Below, piece by piece: positions 26,851 to 35,583 of a DNA stretch of 64,000 bases (position 1 is the first letter of the stretch; every line of letters starts with the position of its first letter). The notes under the pieces are model-generated. The model ran no database searches. It worked only from the letters and a program-made list of their open reading frames with translations, and was not told the origin of the DNA. This DNA is from Anaerolineales bacterium (lineage in GTDB: Bacteria > Chloroflexota > Anaerolineae > 4572-78 > J111). The stretch covers positions 62,001-126,000 of the forward strand of contig JABTUK010000004.1 of NCBI GenBank assembly GCA_015075405.1, in the 5' to 3' direction. The position numbers and the translations under genes are program-made.

Positions 26851-28305
26851 TTATGCCGCTAACTTGATTTCAAAACTCCGCCGTAACTCTCGCTGCAACT
26901 GAGCCGGCATGCGCTCGCTCAGGTCAACCGGGCGTTGTAGCAGGTGCAATTTAACCGCCGGGGCATAAAAAAGGGCAATCACGCCGTTGTAAACTTTGGC
27001 CCCATGCGACGTCAGGCTCAGGCAGTCGCCCCGATATTTCATCAGGCCCTCGGCCAGCACAAACTCGACCTCGGCGGGAAATTGCGACTCCAGCGTTGAG
27101 CCGAACTTCCGCTCAAAATAAGTTCGATTGATTTCGCCGAAGTAGAAAGAGACAGAAATGAATTTAGCCATACTGACCGGCAGGGCCATATTATAGAGGT
27201 CCTGGATCGGCAGACGGTTGGCCCGCACCTCTTTTTCATAGGGGGTGATACTTTTTGGCCCGGCCCCCCGGTTGTAAGCCAGAGTGTTGTGGCTGAGCGA
27301 CTGCGCCCCCAGCCCCAGCCCCAGATACGGCGTCCCCTTGACCACCCGGTTGGTCAGATAATCGCTGGTGCCGACATCGCCCGGCAGGCGGCTGTAAGTG
27401 TTTTTGCCGGGCGGAGCCACGTAGCCGGCCTGGTGGAGCAGTTGATTGGCCGTCGCCGCCATTTCAGCGACAACTTCCTTGGAGACCCGGTTGGCCTGGG
27501 CCTGCAAGCCGGTGCCCTTGTAGCGCATCCGGTACAGGGTGATGTAATCAGCCTCCAACTCAATCCCTTTCTCGACGCTGTCGCGCCAATCCGCCACCGA
27601 CTGCCCAGCAAAGCCGTACATTAGGTCAATATTGAACTTTTGAAAGCCGGCGGCGCGAATATTGTAGACGGCCTCGCGCAAGCCTTCAAAGCCCTTGTAC
27701 TGCCGGCCTAACTTTTTGGCCAGGCTCAACTGCGTCACCTGCACCCCCATGCTAATCCGCTCGATCCCCATGCCTCGAAAGGCGGCTATCTTCTCCGGCT
27801 CATGGGCCGCAATCAGAGGCGTCGTCTCGATACTGATTTGCATGCCCGGCTCAAATTCAAACGCTGCTCTGGCCGCTTCGATGATGCGGGCAATGTTCTC
27901 GGTTTTTGCCAGCGCCGGCGTCCCCCCACCGATGTCGAAGCCGGTTAATGTTTTTCGTGTATCCAAGAGGTTCTGATATTGAGCCATTTCTTGCAACAGC
28001 AAATCGAAATAGCCATCCTCGGAACGGGCGTTATCGGCCGGGTTGATGACAGTGTACTCGCAGAAGTTGCAGCGGGTCTGGCAGAAGGGGATGTGGACAT
28101 ACAGGCCCATCTCCTGAATATCGGCCCAGGCCGCAGCCGTGACCGTCTCAAAATCCTGGCGGCGGACTCGGTAGGGTTTCATAGTCCAGTTGTGGTTAAT
28201 CGGGTAAGCCGTATTGGCAATATGATGGTGGCGCAATCCGGCCTCAAATATCTGCCGGGGCGGATACTGCTGCTGGTCCGCTTTTGAAGGTTGATTCCAG
28301 TTCAT
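26851..28305 (-). CDS. HemW/coproporphyrinogen-oxidase-like radical SAM protein
   Basis: 484 aa, AGGAG eight bases upstream of ATG. LYVHIPFCQTRCNFCEYT places the cluster cysteines at 75, 79 and 82, as in HemN/HemW, with GGGTPAL near 120, SMGVQVTQL near 185 and FNIDLMYGFAGQS near 225. The HemN-type C-terminal half (about 300-480) is present but diverged. HemW inserts haem in respiratory proteins; HemN oxidises coproporphyrinogen III. The sequence around YRMRYKGTG does not settle which. A 5' regulatory region with twin operators (28328, 28394) precedes it, shared with the divergent amidohydrolase. Confidence 0.75.
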   Translation of the reverse strand: MNWNQPSKADQQQYPPRQIFEAGLRHHHIANTAYPINHNWTMKPYRVRRQDFETVTAAAWADIQEMGLYVHIPFCQTRCNFCEYTVINPADNARSEDGYFDLLLQEMAQYQNLLDTRKTLTGFDIGGGTPALAKTENIARIIEAARAAFEFEPGMQISIETTPLIAAHEPEKIAAFRGMGIERISMGVQVTQLSLAKKLGRQYKGFEGLREAVYNIRAAGFQKFNIDLMYGFAGQSVADWRDSVEKGIELEADYITLYRMRYKGTGLQAQANRVSKEVVAEMAATANQLLHQAGYVAPPGKNTYSRLPGDVGTSDYLTNRVVKGTPYLGLGLGAQSLSHNTLAYNRGAGPKSITPYEKEVRANRLPIQDLYNMALPVSMAKFISVSFYFGEINRTYFERKFGSTLESQFPAEVEFVLAEGLMKYRGDCLSLTSHGAKVYNGVIALFYAPAVKLHLLQRPVDLSERMPAQLQRELRRSFEIKLAA

Positions 28306-28327
28306 AATTTTTCTCCTGTTGTGATAG

Positions 28328-28348
28328 ATAGTGTAAATACTACACTAT
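28328..28348. promoter_or_regulatory. operator 1: ATAGTGT-N7-ACACTAT
   Basis: Perfect dyad with 7-bp arms (8 bp when counted as ATAGTGTA/TACACTAT) 23 bp from the radical SAM start. Identical geometry to operator 2 at 28394, 66 bp away. Two identical 21-bp dyads in one divergent intergenic region suggest a dimeric repressor; no repressor gene is present here. Confidence 0.6.
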
Positions 28349-28363
28349 TCAGCTTTGAAAAAA

Positions 28364-28390
28364 TTGGCCGTTCACCGGTTGAACGGCCAA
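28364..28390. promoter_or_regulatory. hairpin between the two operators
   Basis: TTGGCCGTTCA / TGAACGGCCAA, 11-bp perfect arms with a 5-base loop, centred between the two dyads. Could be a third protein site or an RNA stem, depending on the direction of transcription. Confidence 0.55.
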
Positions 28391-28393
28391 AAG

Positions 28394-28414
28394 ATAGTGT
28401 GTATATTACACTAT
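28394..28414. promoter_or_regulatory. operator 2: ATAGTGT-N7-ACACTAT
   Basis: Perfect dyad with the same arms and spacing as operator 1. It lies on the amidohydrolase side of the divergent region. Confidence 0.6.
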
Positions 28415-28474
28415 ATCAGACAATTCCCAGTTTGTCAAGAGGGTAATTGTCCTTTAAAATCAAGGAAAGTGAAA

Positions 28475-28543
28475 GTGAGGCGAAGAGGCGAGGACGCGAA
28501 GAACCGCTTCGCGTCGCGTCCTCGCCTCACGATTCATCGCCTC
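28475..28543. repeat. inverted octamer array before the amidohydrolase
   Basis: AGGCGAAG, AGGCGAGG and ACGCGAAG units pair with their complements on the right arm; sits in the 5' leader region. The Shine-Dalgarno of the next gene lies just outside it. Confidence 0.7.
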
Positions 28544-28561
28544 TTTTCAGGAGTTATACTC

Positions 28562-29905
28562 ATGCCAACCCTTATTTTGCCTTCCTTTCTCATCACCAGC
28601 GCTCGCGAAGCGCCCAAAACCGAGTGGGGAGTACGGGTGATGGATGACCGCATCACCGATATTGGCCCCAACGCCAACCTGCAAGCCAAATATCCCGATG
28701 ATGTCATCGTGGATGCGAGCGATCACGTTTTAGCTCCTGGCTTTGTCAATGCCCATGTTCATCTCTATGGCGTACTGGCTCACGGCATCCCGCTGCCCAG
28801 CGCCGATCAGGCCGGCGGAGGCGGCTGGGCTTTTCTGGACGATTTTTGGTGGCCGCTGGTCGAAGATGCGCTTGACCATGAGATGATTTGCGCCGCCACC
28901 GATTGGGTCTGCGCTGAGATGGTTCGCTCCGGCATTACCAGTTTTTACGATATTCTGGAAGCGCCGTTTGCCATTCCCGGCGCGCTGGAGGCCCAACGCG
29001 CTGTGGTGGAAAAACGCGGCTTGCGTGGGATTCTCTCCTTTGAAAGCACCGAGCGGGTGAGCCAGGAAAACGGGCAGGTGGGGCTGCATGAAAATGCCGA
29101 GTTTGTCAAAAGCTGCCGGGCGGCCAAAACGCTGGTTGAGGGGCTGATGTGTTTCCACACCACCTTTACCTGCTCCGCCGGCTTCATCAAACAGGCGTTT
29201 GCCCTGGGGGAGGAGTTGGATTGCAGCGTCCACATGCACTGCAACGAGGCCACTTTTGAGCCGGAGTATGCCCTGAAGCATTTTGGCAAACGCACCCTGG
29301 AATATTACGACGAACTGGGCGTGACCGGTCCGCGCATGCAAGCCTCGCAGTGCGTCCAGTTGTCGGAACGGGAAATCCAGATTGTGGCCGAGAAGGGCAT
29401 CCGGGTGACACACATGCCCTTGAGCAACTGTGAGGTTGGCGGCGGTATCGCGCCTGTGCCCCAATTGTTGGAACGAGGCGTCACCTTGGGCCTGGGCAGC
29501 GATGGCTACATCAACGACTTTTTTGAGGTGATGCGCGGCGCGTTTCTGATCCATAAAGCCGGCCAGCAAAGCACCGCCGTCATGCCCGCCGACGAAGTTT
29601 TTTACCTGGCCACCGAAGGCGGAGCCAAAGCCTTGGGCTGGGACAATGTGGGCCGCCTTGCTCCCGGTTATCAGGCCGATTTGCAATTAATTGACGCCCT
29701 TTTTCCCACGCCAACGGCCCTGCATAATTTGTATGACCAACTGGTATTGTGGCGCAATCACACCCACGTCCGCGATGTGATGGTCGCCGGAGAATGGCGA
29801 GTGCGCAACGGCGAAGTACTTGACGCCGATTTGGGTTCTATGCGGGCGCGGGTACACGAGAGCGCGCAGAAGATGTGGGCCAGGGTAAAGCGTCCTACTG
29901 GCTGA
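28562..29905 (+). CDS. amidohydrolase, SsnA/ATZ-TRZ-like
   Basis: 447 aa from ATG 28562 with CAGGAG eight bases upstream. Metal-dependent amidohydrolase layout: short N-terminal beta sandwich, APGFVNAHVHLYG (HxH at about 60), VHMHCNEATF (near 220), VTHMPLSNCEVGGG (near 280) and GLGSDGYINDF (metal Asp near 310). FLDDFWWPLVEDALDHE resembles SsnA. SsnA-like enzymes are linked to selenate/purine-type catabolism in other bacteria; I infer only deamination or amide hydrolysis of a heterocycle. It faces the twin-operator region with HemW. Confidence 0.75.
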   Translation: MPTLILPSFLITSAREAPKTEWGVRVMDDRITDIGPNANLQAKYPDDVIVDASDHVLAPGFVNAHVHLYGVLAHGIPLPSADQAGGGGWAFLDDFWWPLVEDALDHEMICAATDWVCAEMVRSGITSFYDILEAPFAIPGALEAQRAVVEKRGLRGILSFESTERVSQENGQVGLHENAEFVKSCRAAKTLVEGLMCFHTTFTCSAGFIKQAFALGEELDCSVHMHCNEATFEPEYALKHFGKRTLEYYDELGVTGPRMQASQCVQLSEREIQIVAEKGIRVTHMPLSNCEVGGGIAPVPQLLERGVTLGLGSDGYINDFFEVMRGAFLIHKAGQQSTAVMPADEVFYLATEGGAKALGWDNVGRLAPGYQADLQLIDALFPTPTALHNLYDQLVLWRNHTHVRDVMVAGEWRVRNGEVLDADLGSMRARVHESAQKMWARVKRPTG

Positions 29906-29916
29906 GGCATTGTAAA

Positions 29917-29985
29917 AATAAGAAATAAGAAATAAGAAATAAGAAGGTACGCACTTCTTATTTCTTATTTCTTAATTTTTTATTT
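29917..29985. repeat. inverted heptamer array (AATAAGA units)
   Basis: Four exact AATAAGA units (29917-29944), a 10-base loop, then three TCTTATT/TCTTAAT units and a T-rich run. It may act as a terminator for the amidohydrolase. Confidence 0.8.
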
Positions 29986-30018
29986 TAAGTGGGTGCAATT
30001 TTTTTGAGAGGAAGTGTT

Positions 30019-31269
30019 GTGCTAGAAGACGCGGAAAAACAGCGTGATCTGCGCCAGATGAAGCGATTAGCTACTTCATTGCTGGCCGCAGCCTTTGTGA
30101 TTTTTGTTATCGCCACAATCTTGGAGAGATGGTACGGCTGGGTTGGTTTTATTCGTGCTGCCGCCGAAGCGGCCATGGTCGGGGCCATTGCCGATTGGTT
30201 TGCGGTGACGGCCTTGTTTCGGCACCCCCTCGGTTTGAAGATTCCGCACACGGCCATTGTCCCCCGCCGTAAGCGCGAAATCGGCGAAAAGCTGGCCCGC
30301 TTTGTCCGCCAGAACTTTCTGACCGAGGAAGTTATTGCCGAAAAGTTATATTCGATGGAAGCCACCAAAAAAGTAGCCGAGTGGTTGGGCCAACCGGAAA
30401 ACAGCGCTCTGATTGCCGACCAACTGGCCGCTGGCGCGGCGGCAGTGATCGAAGTGATCAAGGATGAGGATATTCAACTGCTGATCGAAAAGCAGTTGGT
30501 GGCTCAAATTCGCTCCACCCATTTTGCGCCGCTGCTAGGCAATGTCCTGGCCCTTTTAACCGCCGGCAACCGCCAGCAAGAAGTATTAACCGAGCTGGTT
30601 AAATTTGGCTCAGGGTTTTTGAAGCAAAACAAAGCCGTGATTCTGGAGAAGATCAACGAGGAACTGCCCTGGTGGGCTTCGGTCTGGGGCGTTGACCGCC
30701 GTATCTACCAGACCATCTTGCACTCGGTAGATACCACGTTGGCCGAAGTCAAAGCCGACCCGAAACACCCGCTTTATCGAAATTTTGAAACGGCGGTTGC
30801 TCATCTGATTGAAGACTTAAAAACCTCGGCCGAGCTGCAAGCGCGGGAACAAACCCTTAAAGAGGAATTGTTGCAGCAGCCGGTGGTGCAGCAGTTCTCG
30901 GCCTCGTTGTGGGCCGATCTCAAAGCTGCGCTAATTGCCCACAGCGCCGATTCTGACTCGGCGGTGCGCCGCTCGCTCCAACAAATGCTGGTCAAATCTG
31001 GTGAAACTATCCAGGACAACCCGGTTTTGTATGAAAAGATTGATCACTGGCTGCGCAAGATAGTCGTTTACCTGATTCAAACTTACGGCCACGAAGTCGA
31101 GAGCCTGATCTCCAACACTATTAACAAGTGGAACCCCGATACGATTACCAACAAAATCGAGACCGAGGTGGGCCGAGATCTCCAGTTTATCCGCATCAAC
31201 GGGACAATCATCGGCGGGCTGGCAGGACTGGTGATTTATACCGTCTCTATTCTGCTCAGGCAGTGGTAA
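30019..31269 (+). CDS. DUF445-family membrane protein
   Basis: 416 aa from GTG 30019, chosen for GAGAGGAAG five bases upstream; GTG 29989 is alternative. Two N-terminal membrane stretches (residues about 15-35 and 45-65), the DUF445 signature AAEAAMVGAIADWFAVTALFRHPLGLKIPHTAIVPRRK, a long alpha-helical cytoplasmic middle region, and a C-terminal membrane segment (IIGGLAGLVIYTVSILL). The family's role is not known; members are often near envelope genes. It is flanked by repeats on both sides. Confidence 0.85.
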   Translation: MLEDAEKQRDLRQMKRLATSLLAAAFVIFVIATILERWYGWVGFIRAAAEAAMVGAIADWFAVTALFRHPLGLKIPHTAIVPRRKREIGEKLARFVRQNFLTEEVIAEKLYSMEATKKVAEWLGQPENSALIADQLAAGAAAVIEVIKDEDIQLLIEKQLVAQIRSTHFAPLLGNVLALLTAGNRQQEVLTELVKFGSGFLKQNKAVILEKINEELPWWASVWGVDRRIYQTILHSVDTTLAEVKADPKHPLYRNFETAVAHLIEDLKTSAELQAREQTLKEELLQQPVVQQFSASLWADLKAALIAHSADSDSAVRRSLQQMLVKSGETIQDNPVLYEKIDHWLRKIVVYLIQTYGHEVESLISNTINKWNPDTITNKIETEVGRDLQFIRINGTIIGGLAGLVIYTVSILLRQW

Positions 31270-31279
31270 AAATAAAACC

Positions 31280-31307
31280 GTAGACGGTAGACAGTAGACT
31301 GTAGACG
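31280..31307. repeat. direct heptamer array (GTAGACG)
   Basis: Four 7-bp units: GTAGACG, GTAGACA, GTAGACT, GTAGACG. The same unit recurs at 40980-41014. Here no inverted partner is present. Confidence 0.75.
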
Positions 31308-31338
31308 GGGATGGTTTCTATATTGCTCAACCAGTGGT

Positions 31339-31379
31339 AAAAACAAAAACCGGAAGGATGATCAAGCTCACCCTCCCGG
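31339..31379 (-). terminator. intrinsic terminator of the methyltransferase
   Basis: On the minus strand, CCGGGAGGGTGA pairs with TCATCCTTCCGG (two G-U wobbles; 6-base loop) and is followed by TTTTTGTTTTT. It begins 21 bp after the stop. Confidence 0.8.
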
Positions 31380-31399
31380 CTCCAGTCTCCAGTTAAATA

Positions 31400-32389
31400 C
31401 TAACCTTCACAAATTCGCATACGCCGGCGGCGGCGTTCTTCTCGATCATTGCCGTTGGCGGTCACTGGCGTTGCCGTCTCAACCACCGCCACTTCAACCA
31501 GGGCCGGCGGCTCAAAACCCTTTAGTGCGGCCTTGATTGCCGTGATATGGCTGGGGTCGCTGCCGCAGCAGCCGCCCAGCAGCTTGACCCCCTGCGCTCC
31601 AAATTTCAAAGCATAGTCGGCCATAACCTCCGGGGTCACATCATAAACCGCTTCAACCATGCCTTCCATGCGTGGTAGCCCGGCATTGGGCTTGGCGATG
31701 AGGGTCACGTCGGGGGCAGCCCGGCGCATAGCCGTGACAGCCACCAAATTCTCTTCCAGAGTCCGCCCGCAGTTGACCCCAACCGCCAGCACATTCATGG
31801 CCCACAACTCGCGCACCGCTTCTTCGGGGCGGACGCCCATCATCGTCCGGCCATGCATGTCGAAGCTCATGGTTACGGTAACGGGCAGAGTTGTGGCCCG
31901 CTGCGCCCCCTCGATGGCGGCTTTGGCTTCGCTTAAATCGCTCATAGTCTCAATGTGGATGCCATCTGCGCCGCCTTCGGCCAGACCGGCGGCCTGCTCG
32001 GCAAAAAACTCGACCGCTTTTTCATAGGTCAGCTCGCCCATTGGCTCCATCAGCAGGCCGGTCGGCCCCATGGAGCCCAGCACCAGCACCTTATCTCCGG
32101 CCACTTCACGGGCCAACCGGGCCGCCGCCACATTGATTTCGTGGGTCAGGTGGCCGCTGCCTTCCATATCGAGGCGGGGGCGCGTCCCCCCAAAGGAATT
32201 GGTTAAAACGGCGTCAGAACCAGCCTCGATGTAAGCCTGGTAATGCTTTTTGACCGCCTCGGGGTTCTGTAGGTTCCACAGTTCCGGGGCCATCCCGGCG
32301 GGCAGCCCCATCTTTTGCAGTTGGGTGCCGGTTGCCCCATCCAGAATGATGACGCCCGGCTCGGCTAATTTCTGTTTTAAATCAGGCAT
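31400..32389 (-). CDS. homocysteine/betaine-type S-methyltransferase (MetH-N domain)
   Basis: 329 aa from ATG 32389 with GGAAAGAG upstream. Homocysteine methyltransferase barrel: ILDGATGTQLQKMG at the N-terminus, LTNSFGGTRPRL, GSMGPTG near 100, and zinc ligands in VGVNCGRT (Cys about 208) and LLGGCCGSDPSHI (two Cys near 275). The C-terminal tail is Arg-rich. Stand-alone domain rather than full MetH. It transfers a methyl group to homocysteine from an unidentified donor or corrinoid protein. Its promoter region (32390-32594) is shared with the divergent HAD gene. Confidence 0.85.
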   Translation of the reverse strand: MPDLKQKLAEPGVIILDGATGTQLQKMGLPAGMAPELWNLQNPEAVKKHYQAYIEAGSDAVLTNSFGGTRPRLDMEGSGHLTHEINVAAARLAREVAGDKVLVLGSMGPTGLLMEPMGELTYEKAVEFFAEQAAGLAEGGADGIHIETMSDLSEAKAAIEGAQRATTLPVTVTMSFDMHGRTMMGVRPEEAVRELWAMNVLAVGVNCGRTLEENLVAVTAMRRAAPDVTLIAKPNAGLPRMEGMVEAVYDVTPEVMADYALKFGAQGVKLLGGCCGSDPSHITAIKAALKGFEPPALVEVAVVETATPVTANGNDREERRRRRMRICEG

Positions 32390-32512
32390 TGGGTCTCTTT
32401 CCAAAGGTATAGTAGATAATTGATCGTTATATTGACGCTGAACAACCCTGACATGTTACTGCTATTTGAACCAATCTGCAAATTAAATTCGACTTATCAC
32501 TTTATATTGCAC

Positions 32513-32541
32513 TTGTGTATCCCGCCCCCGTGAAGTACAAT
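32513..32541 (+). promoter_or_regulatory. sigma70 promoter for the HAD gene
   Basis: TTGTGT (32513-32518), 17-base spacer, TACAAT (32536-32541). Leader of about 47 bases to the TTG start. Confidence 0.5.
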
Positions 32542-32594
32542 CGAAACCACTTGGCAGGCACACCGTTGAATCAGATTGACCGGGAGAGAGGCTA

Positions 32595-33326
32595 TTGATT
32601 AAGGGTATTATTTTTGATTTGGGCAACACCCTGTTGCAATTTACCGGCGACTCGCTGGCCGTTCAACGCGAGGGCGCCGAAGCTATGGCCGATTGGTATC
32701 TAAAGAAAAGGCATATCAAGCTGGATGGTCCGGCCCTGGTGGAAACCTTTCTGGCCGAGCGGGCGGCGGGACGCGCTGTGGCTATAGAAACCCAGATGGA
32801 AGTTACCGCCCAGCAAAGCTTAAGCGAAACCCTGAAAAAGATCGAAGCGCCGGCTGCGGCGGTCGCCCTGGTTGAGGCAGCCATCAAAGTATATTTTGCC
32901 CCGGAGGAAGCTGCTTACCGCCCTTACCCCGACGCGGTTGAGACCTTGAAACAACTAAAGCGCAAAGGTTATCGCCTGGGATTATATTCCAACGCCACCG
33001 ATGATAAGCTCGTCCAGCGGCTTATCAATCAAGGCGGGCTGCGGCCCTGGCTGTCGCCCACCTTTAGCTCGGCGGCCTGGGGTTGGCGCAAGCCCAAACC
33101 GGAACCATTTGCTTTGATTGCCGGGCGGTGGGGGTTGGCGCCGGCGGAAGTGGTGGTGGTTGGCGATACGCTCAACGCCGATATTTTGGGGGCGCAGAAC
33201 GCCGGGATGAGGGGCATCCTGGCGGCTATGGATGAATCGCCCCTCAATGAGACGAATGGACATATCCAACCGGCGGCAGTCGTGACCACCCTGGCGGCTT
33301 TGCCGGAAACTATCGGCCAGTTATGA
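32595..33326 (+). CDS. HAD-family hydrolase
   Basis: 243 aa, TTG start with GGGAGAGAGG upstream. Motif I FDLGNTL (nucleophile Asp8; the usual second Asp of DxD is Gly10, as in some HAD subfamilies), motif II LGLYSNATDD near 135, motif III Lys in WRKPKPEPF near 165, and motif IV VVVGDTLNADILGA near 188. Phosphatase of the phosphoglycolate phosphatase/haloacid dehalogenase type, with a four-helix cap. Overlaps the next gene's start by 4 bases. Confidence 0.8.
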   Translation: MIKGIIFDLGNTLLQFTGDSLAVQREGAEAMADWYLKKRHIKLDGPALVETFLAERAAGRAVAIETQMEVTAQQSLSETLKKIEAPAAAVALVEAAIKVYFAPEEAAYRPYPDAVETLKQLKRKGYRLGLYSNATDDKLVQRLINQGGLRPWLSPTFSSAAWGWRKPKPEPFALIAGRWGLAPAEVVVVGDTLNADILGAQNAGMRGILAAMDESPLNETNGHIQPAAVVTTLAALPETIGQL

Positions 33327-33733
33327 CGCAGCGTTATACGGTTCGCAAAATTAATCTGATGCCTCTAGCCAAGTTTGGCTGTCTGTTGGGCGGCGTGGCC
33401 ATGCTGCTGCCTGGCCTGGTCTGCGCGCTGGCCGGAACGCAAATCCTGGCTATCTTACGCACGTTTCTGGCCGAAACCGAAACGGCAGCCCTGGACCCTC
33501 TGGGATTGGGCACGCCCATTGAGCTTGATTTTATCCAGTTGCTCAACCTGGCCGAGGTGCAAGCCCTGATTATCCGGTTGGACGACCAGCGCTTTGTGGT
33601 GGCCCTGCTCATCATTTTGCTGACTGTCCTGGGCGGCGGGCTGCTGGTCGCGTTGACTATTCTTTTGGTGGGCTGGGTCTACAATCTGCTGGCCCGGCTG
33701 ACCGGCGGGATTGAAGTGGAATTACAGGAATAA
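33323..33733 (+). CDS. DUF3566-like small membrane protein
   Basis: 136 aa with membrane segments at about 16-40 and 92-118. Starts INLMPLAKFGCLLGGV and ends NLLARLTGGIEVELQE, which resembles the DUF3566 pattern (segment before a closing TGGIEVEL). Translationally coupled to the HAD gene. No function known. Confidence 0.55.
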   Translation: MTQRYTVRKINLMPLAKFGCLLGGVAMLLPGLVCALAGTQILAILRTFLAETETAALDPLGLGTPIELDFIQLLNLAEVQALIIRLDDQRFVVALLIILLTVLGGGLLVALTILLVGWVYNLLARLTGGIEVELQE

Positions 33734-33751
33734 GATAAGGAGTCGAATTAA

Positions 33752-35026
33752 ATGCTGACTAAGCTTACATTTGAACGATTCAAGAATTTTGAAAAAGCCG
33801 AGCTTATTTTAGGGCCTTTAAGCTTGCTTATTGGAACCAATGCTTCTGGGAAAAGTAATATTCGAGACGCTTTTCGCTTTTTACATGGTATTTCCCGTGG
33901 TTACACGCTTGCCGATATTATGGGCGAAAAATATATCGAAGCTGGAGTGCTCCAATGGCGAGGTATTCGAGGCGGGTTGCGCGAAGCGACTTACCGGCAA
34001 GCTAAACGATTTGCGCTTATCATAAATTTTAACGTCCAAGGTATGGAGGGACGTTATTTTATTAGAGTAGAGCCTGGGACTACCCGTAGTCAACCTCGTG
34101 TTGTTACAGAGTCTCTCTATTGCGATAAGGAACTCATATTTGCCTCACACCCTCGTGCTCCTTACGAGTCTATCAAACAAGTGGAACCTCAACATCTTAA
34201 AGTTCGGATTCCACCTGGGGGAAATTATCGAAAAGAACATGTGGAAACTTTCATTGCGTATCAACCTGTACTATCACAAATAGAAGAACGACTTGTAGAA
34301 AAACGTAATGACGATAAAGCTGAGGAGATAAGACATTTTATTGCTGAGACAATTTCAATGTTTGATTCCATGCGCTTTCTGGATCTTAATCCGGAAGCTA
34401 TGCGCCGGCCCTCATTACCAGGACAGACAATATTGGGCGACCAGGGGGAAAATTTGTCTTCGGTTCTGCAAGCTATCTGTGAAGATCCAAGACAAAAAAA
34501 TGCGCTTGTCGAATGGATAAAAGAACTCACACCAATGGATGCTACAGATTTTAAGTTTCCCACGGATCAAATGGGGAGGATTTTGGTTAGTCTTATCGAA
34601 GAAAATGGTCAACGAATTTCGGCTTATAGCGCGTCTGATGGGACATTACGTTTTCTGGCAATGATTGCGGCATTCCTGGGGCCTGAACCAGCCCGTTTCT
34701 ACTTCTTTGAAGAACTCGAGAATGGATTGCATCCAGCACGTCTCCACTTGTTACTTCAGCTTATAGAGCAACAGATAAGTAAAGGAAATATCCAAATGGT
34801 AGCGACCAGCCATTCGCCCCAATTGCTCAGATTCTTGAGTCCATCCAGTCTTGACAGTGCATCTTTAGTCTACCGTTTGCCAAACCGCTCTGATGCGCGT
34901 ATTAGACGAATTTTAGACATCCCTGATGTCCGACGAGTAATCAAACAGCATGACTTGGCCAATCTTCACGAGTCGGGTTGGTTTGAAGATGCGATGGTTT
35001 TTGATGAACCGGAAATTGTAAAATGA
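33752..35026 (+). CDS. AAA (ABC/SMC-like) ATPase, OLD/PARIS-type
   Basis: 424 aa. Walker A GTNASGKS at 28-35, RecF-like; ABC-like aspartate/glutamate block RFYFFEELENGLHPARLH (about 315-330) and an H-loop VATSHSPQLLRFL near 350. Signature-like SAYSASDGTLRFLAMIAAFL lies near 290. This is the AAA_21/AAA_15 type that pairs with TOPRIM-like nucleases in OLD and PARIS antiphage systems. Base composition is noticeably AT-richer than neighbours. It overlaps the next gene by ATGA. Confidence 0.8.
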   Translation: MLTKLTFERFKNFEKAELILGPLSLLIGTNASGKSNIRDAFRFLHGISRGYTLADIMGEKYIEAGVLQWRGIRGGLREATYRQAKRFALIINFNVQGMEGRYFIRVEPGTTRSQPRVVTESLYCDKELIFASHPRAPYESIKQVEPQHLKVRIPPGGNYRKEHVETFIAYQPVLSQIEERLVEKRNDDKAEEIRHFIAETISMFDSMRFLDLNPEAMRRPSLPGQTILGDQGENLSSVLQAICEDPRQKNALVEWIKELTPMDATDFKFPTDQMGRILVSLIEENGQRISAYSASDGTLRFLAMIAAFLGPEPARFYFFEELENGLHPARLHLLLQLIEQQISKGNIQMVATSHSPQLLRFLSPSSLDSASLVYRLPNRSDARIRRILDIPDVRRVIKQHDLANLHESGWFEDAMVFDEPEIVK

Positions 35027-35583
35027 ATGTCCTCATCATCCCCGAAGATTTCCGTAAAGATCAATATATGCTCAAACCTATCATTGAAGCAATGCTCAAT
35101 TCATTAGAGAGAAGGGCCAGTGTTAGAGTTTGTCAAAATCCACTTTTAGGGGGAATTGACCAAGCTTTAAATTGGGATCGCATTGCGTCAGTAATCGATC
35201 AATATAAATATCGAACAGATTTATTTTTACTCTGTGTGGATAGAGATAATGTTCAAACGAGGAGGCAGACTCTCGATAATATTGAGCGACAAGCTGCAAA
35301 TGTTCTGGCAAATGAAAAGATGTTGCTGGCGGAAAATGCGTGGCAAGAAATAGAGGTTTGGGTATTAGCAGGCCATAATATGCCCGCTGGTTGGAGTTGG
35401 ACAGACATCCGTACAGAAAGAGATCCCAAAGAACGTTACTTTCTACCCTTTGCTGAACAACGTGGCCTTTTGGATGAACCAGGTCAAGGACGAAAGACAT
35501 TGGCTGACGAAGCAGCAAGACGATATACTCGCATTCGCCAGCGTTGTCCAGAGGTAGCTGATCTTGAAAATCGGATTCCATGA
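35023..35583 (+). CDS. TOPRIM-like (DUF4276-like) partner of the ATPase
   Basis: 186 aa. N-terminal strand LIIPEDFRKDQYMLKPII (acidic residue where TOPRIM has Glu), then LFLLCVDRDN near residue 70 (DxD-like) and EVWVLAGHN. This order fits small TOPRIM/DUF4276-like proteins that partner AAA ATPases. Both its ends overlap neighbours as ATGA, so it is fused into the same operon as PyrK/PyrD-like genes. Fold call is inference; no catalytic proof. Confidence 0.55.
   Translation: MNVLIIPEDFRKDQYMLKPIIEAMLNSLERRASVRVCQNPLLGGIDQALNWDRIASVIDQYKYRTDLFLLCVDRDNVQTRRQTLDNIERQAANVLANEKMLLAENAWQEIEVWVLAGHNMPAGWSWTDIRTERDPKERYFLPFAEQRGLLDEPGQGRKTLADEAARRYTRIRQRCPEVADLENRIP

Noticed and set aside
28328..28414. 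NrdR boxes
   Set aside because: Arms are oriented ATAGTGT...ACACTAT, opposite to the NrdR consensus, and no ribonucleotide reductase gene is near.
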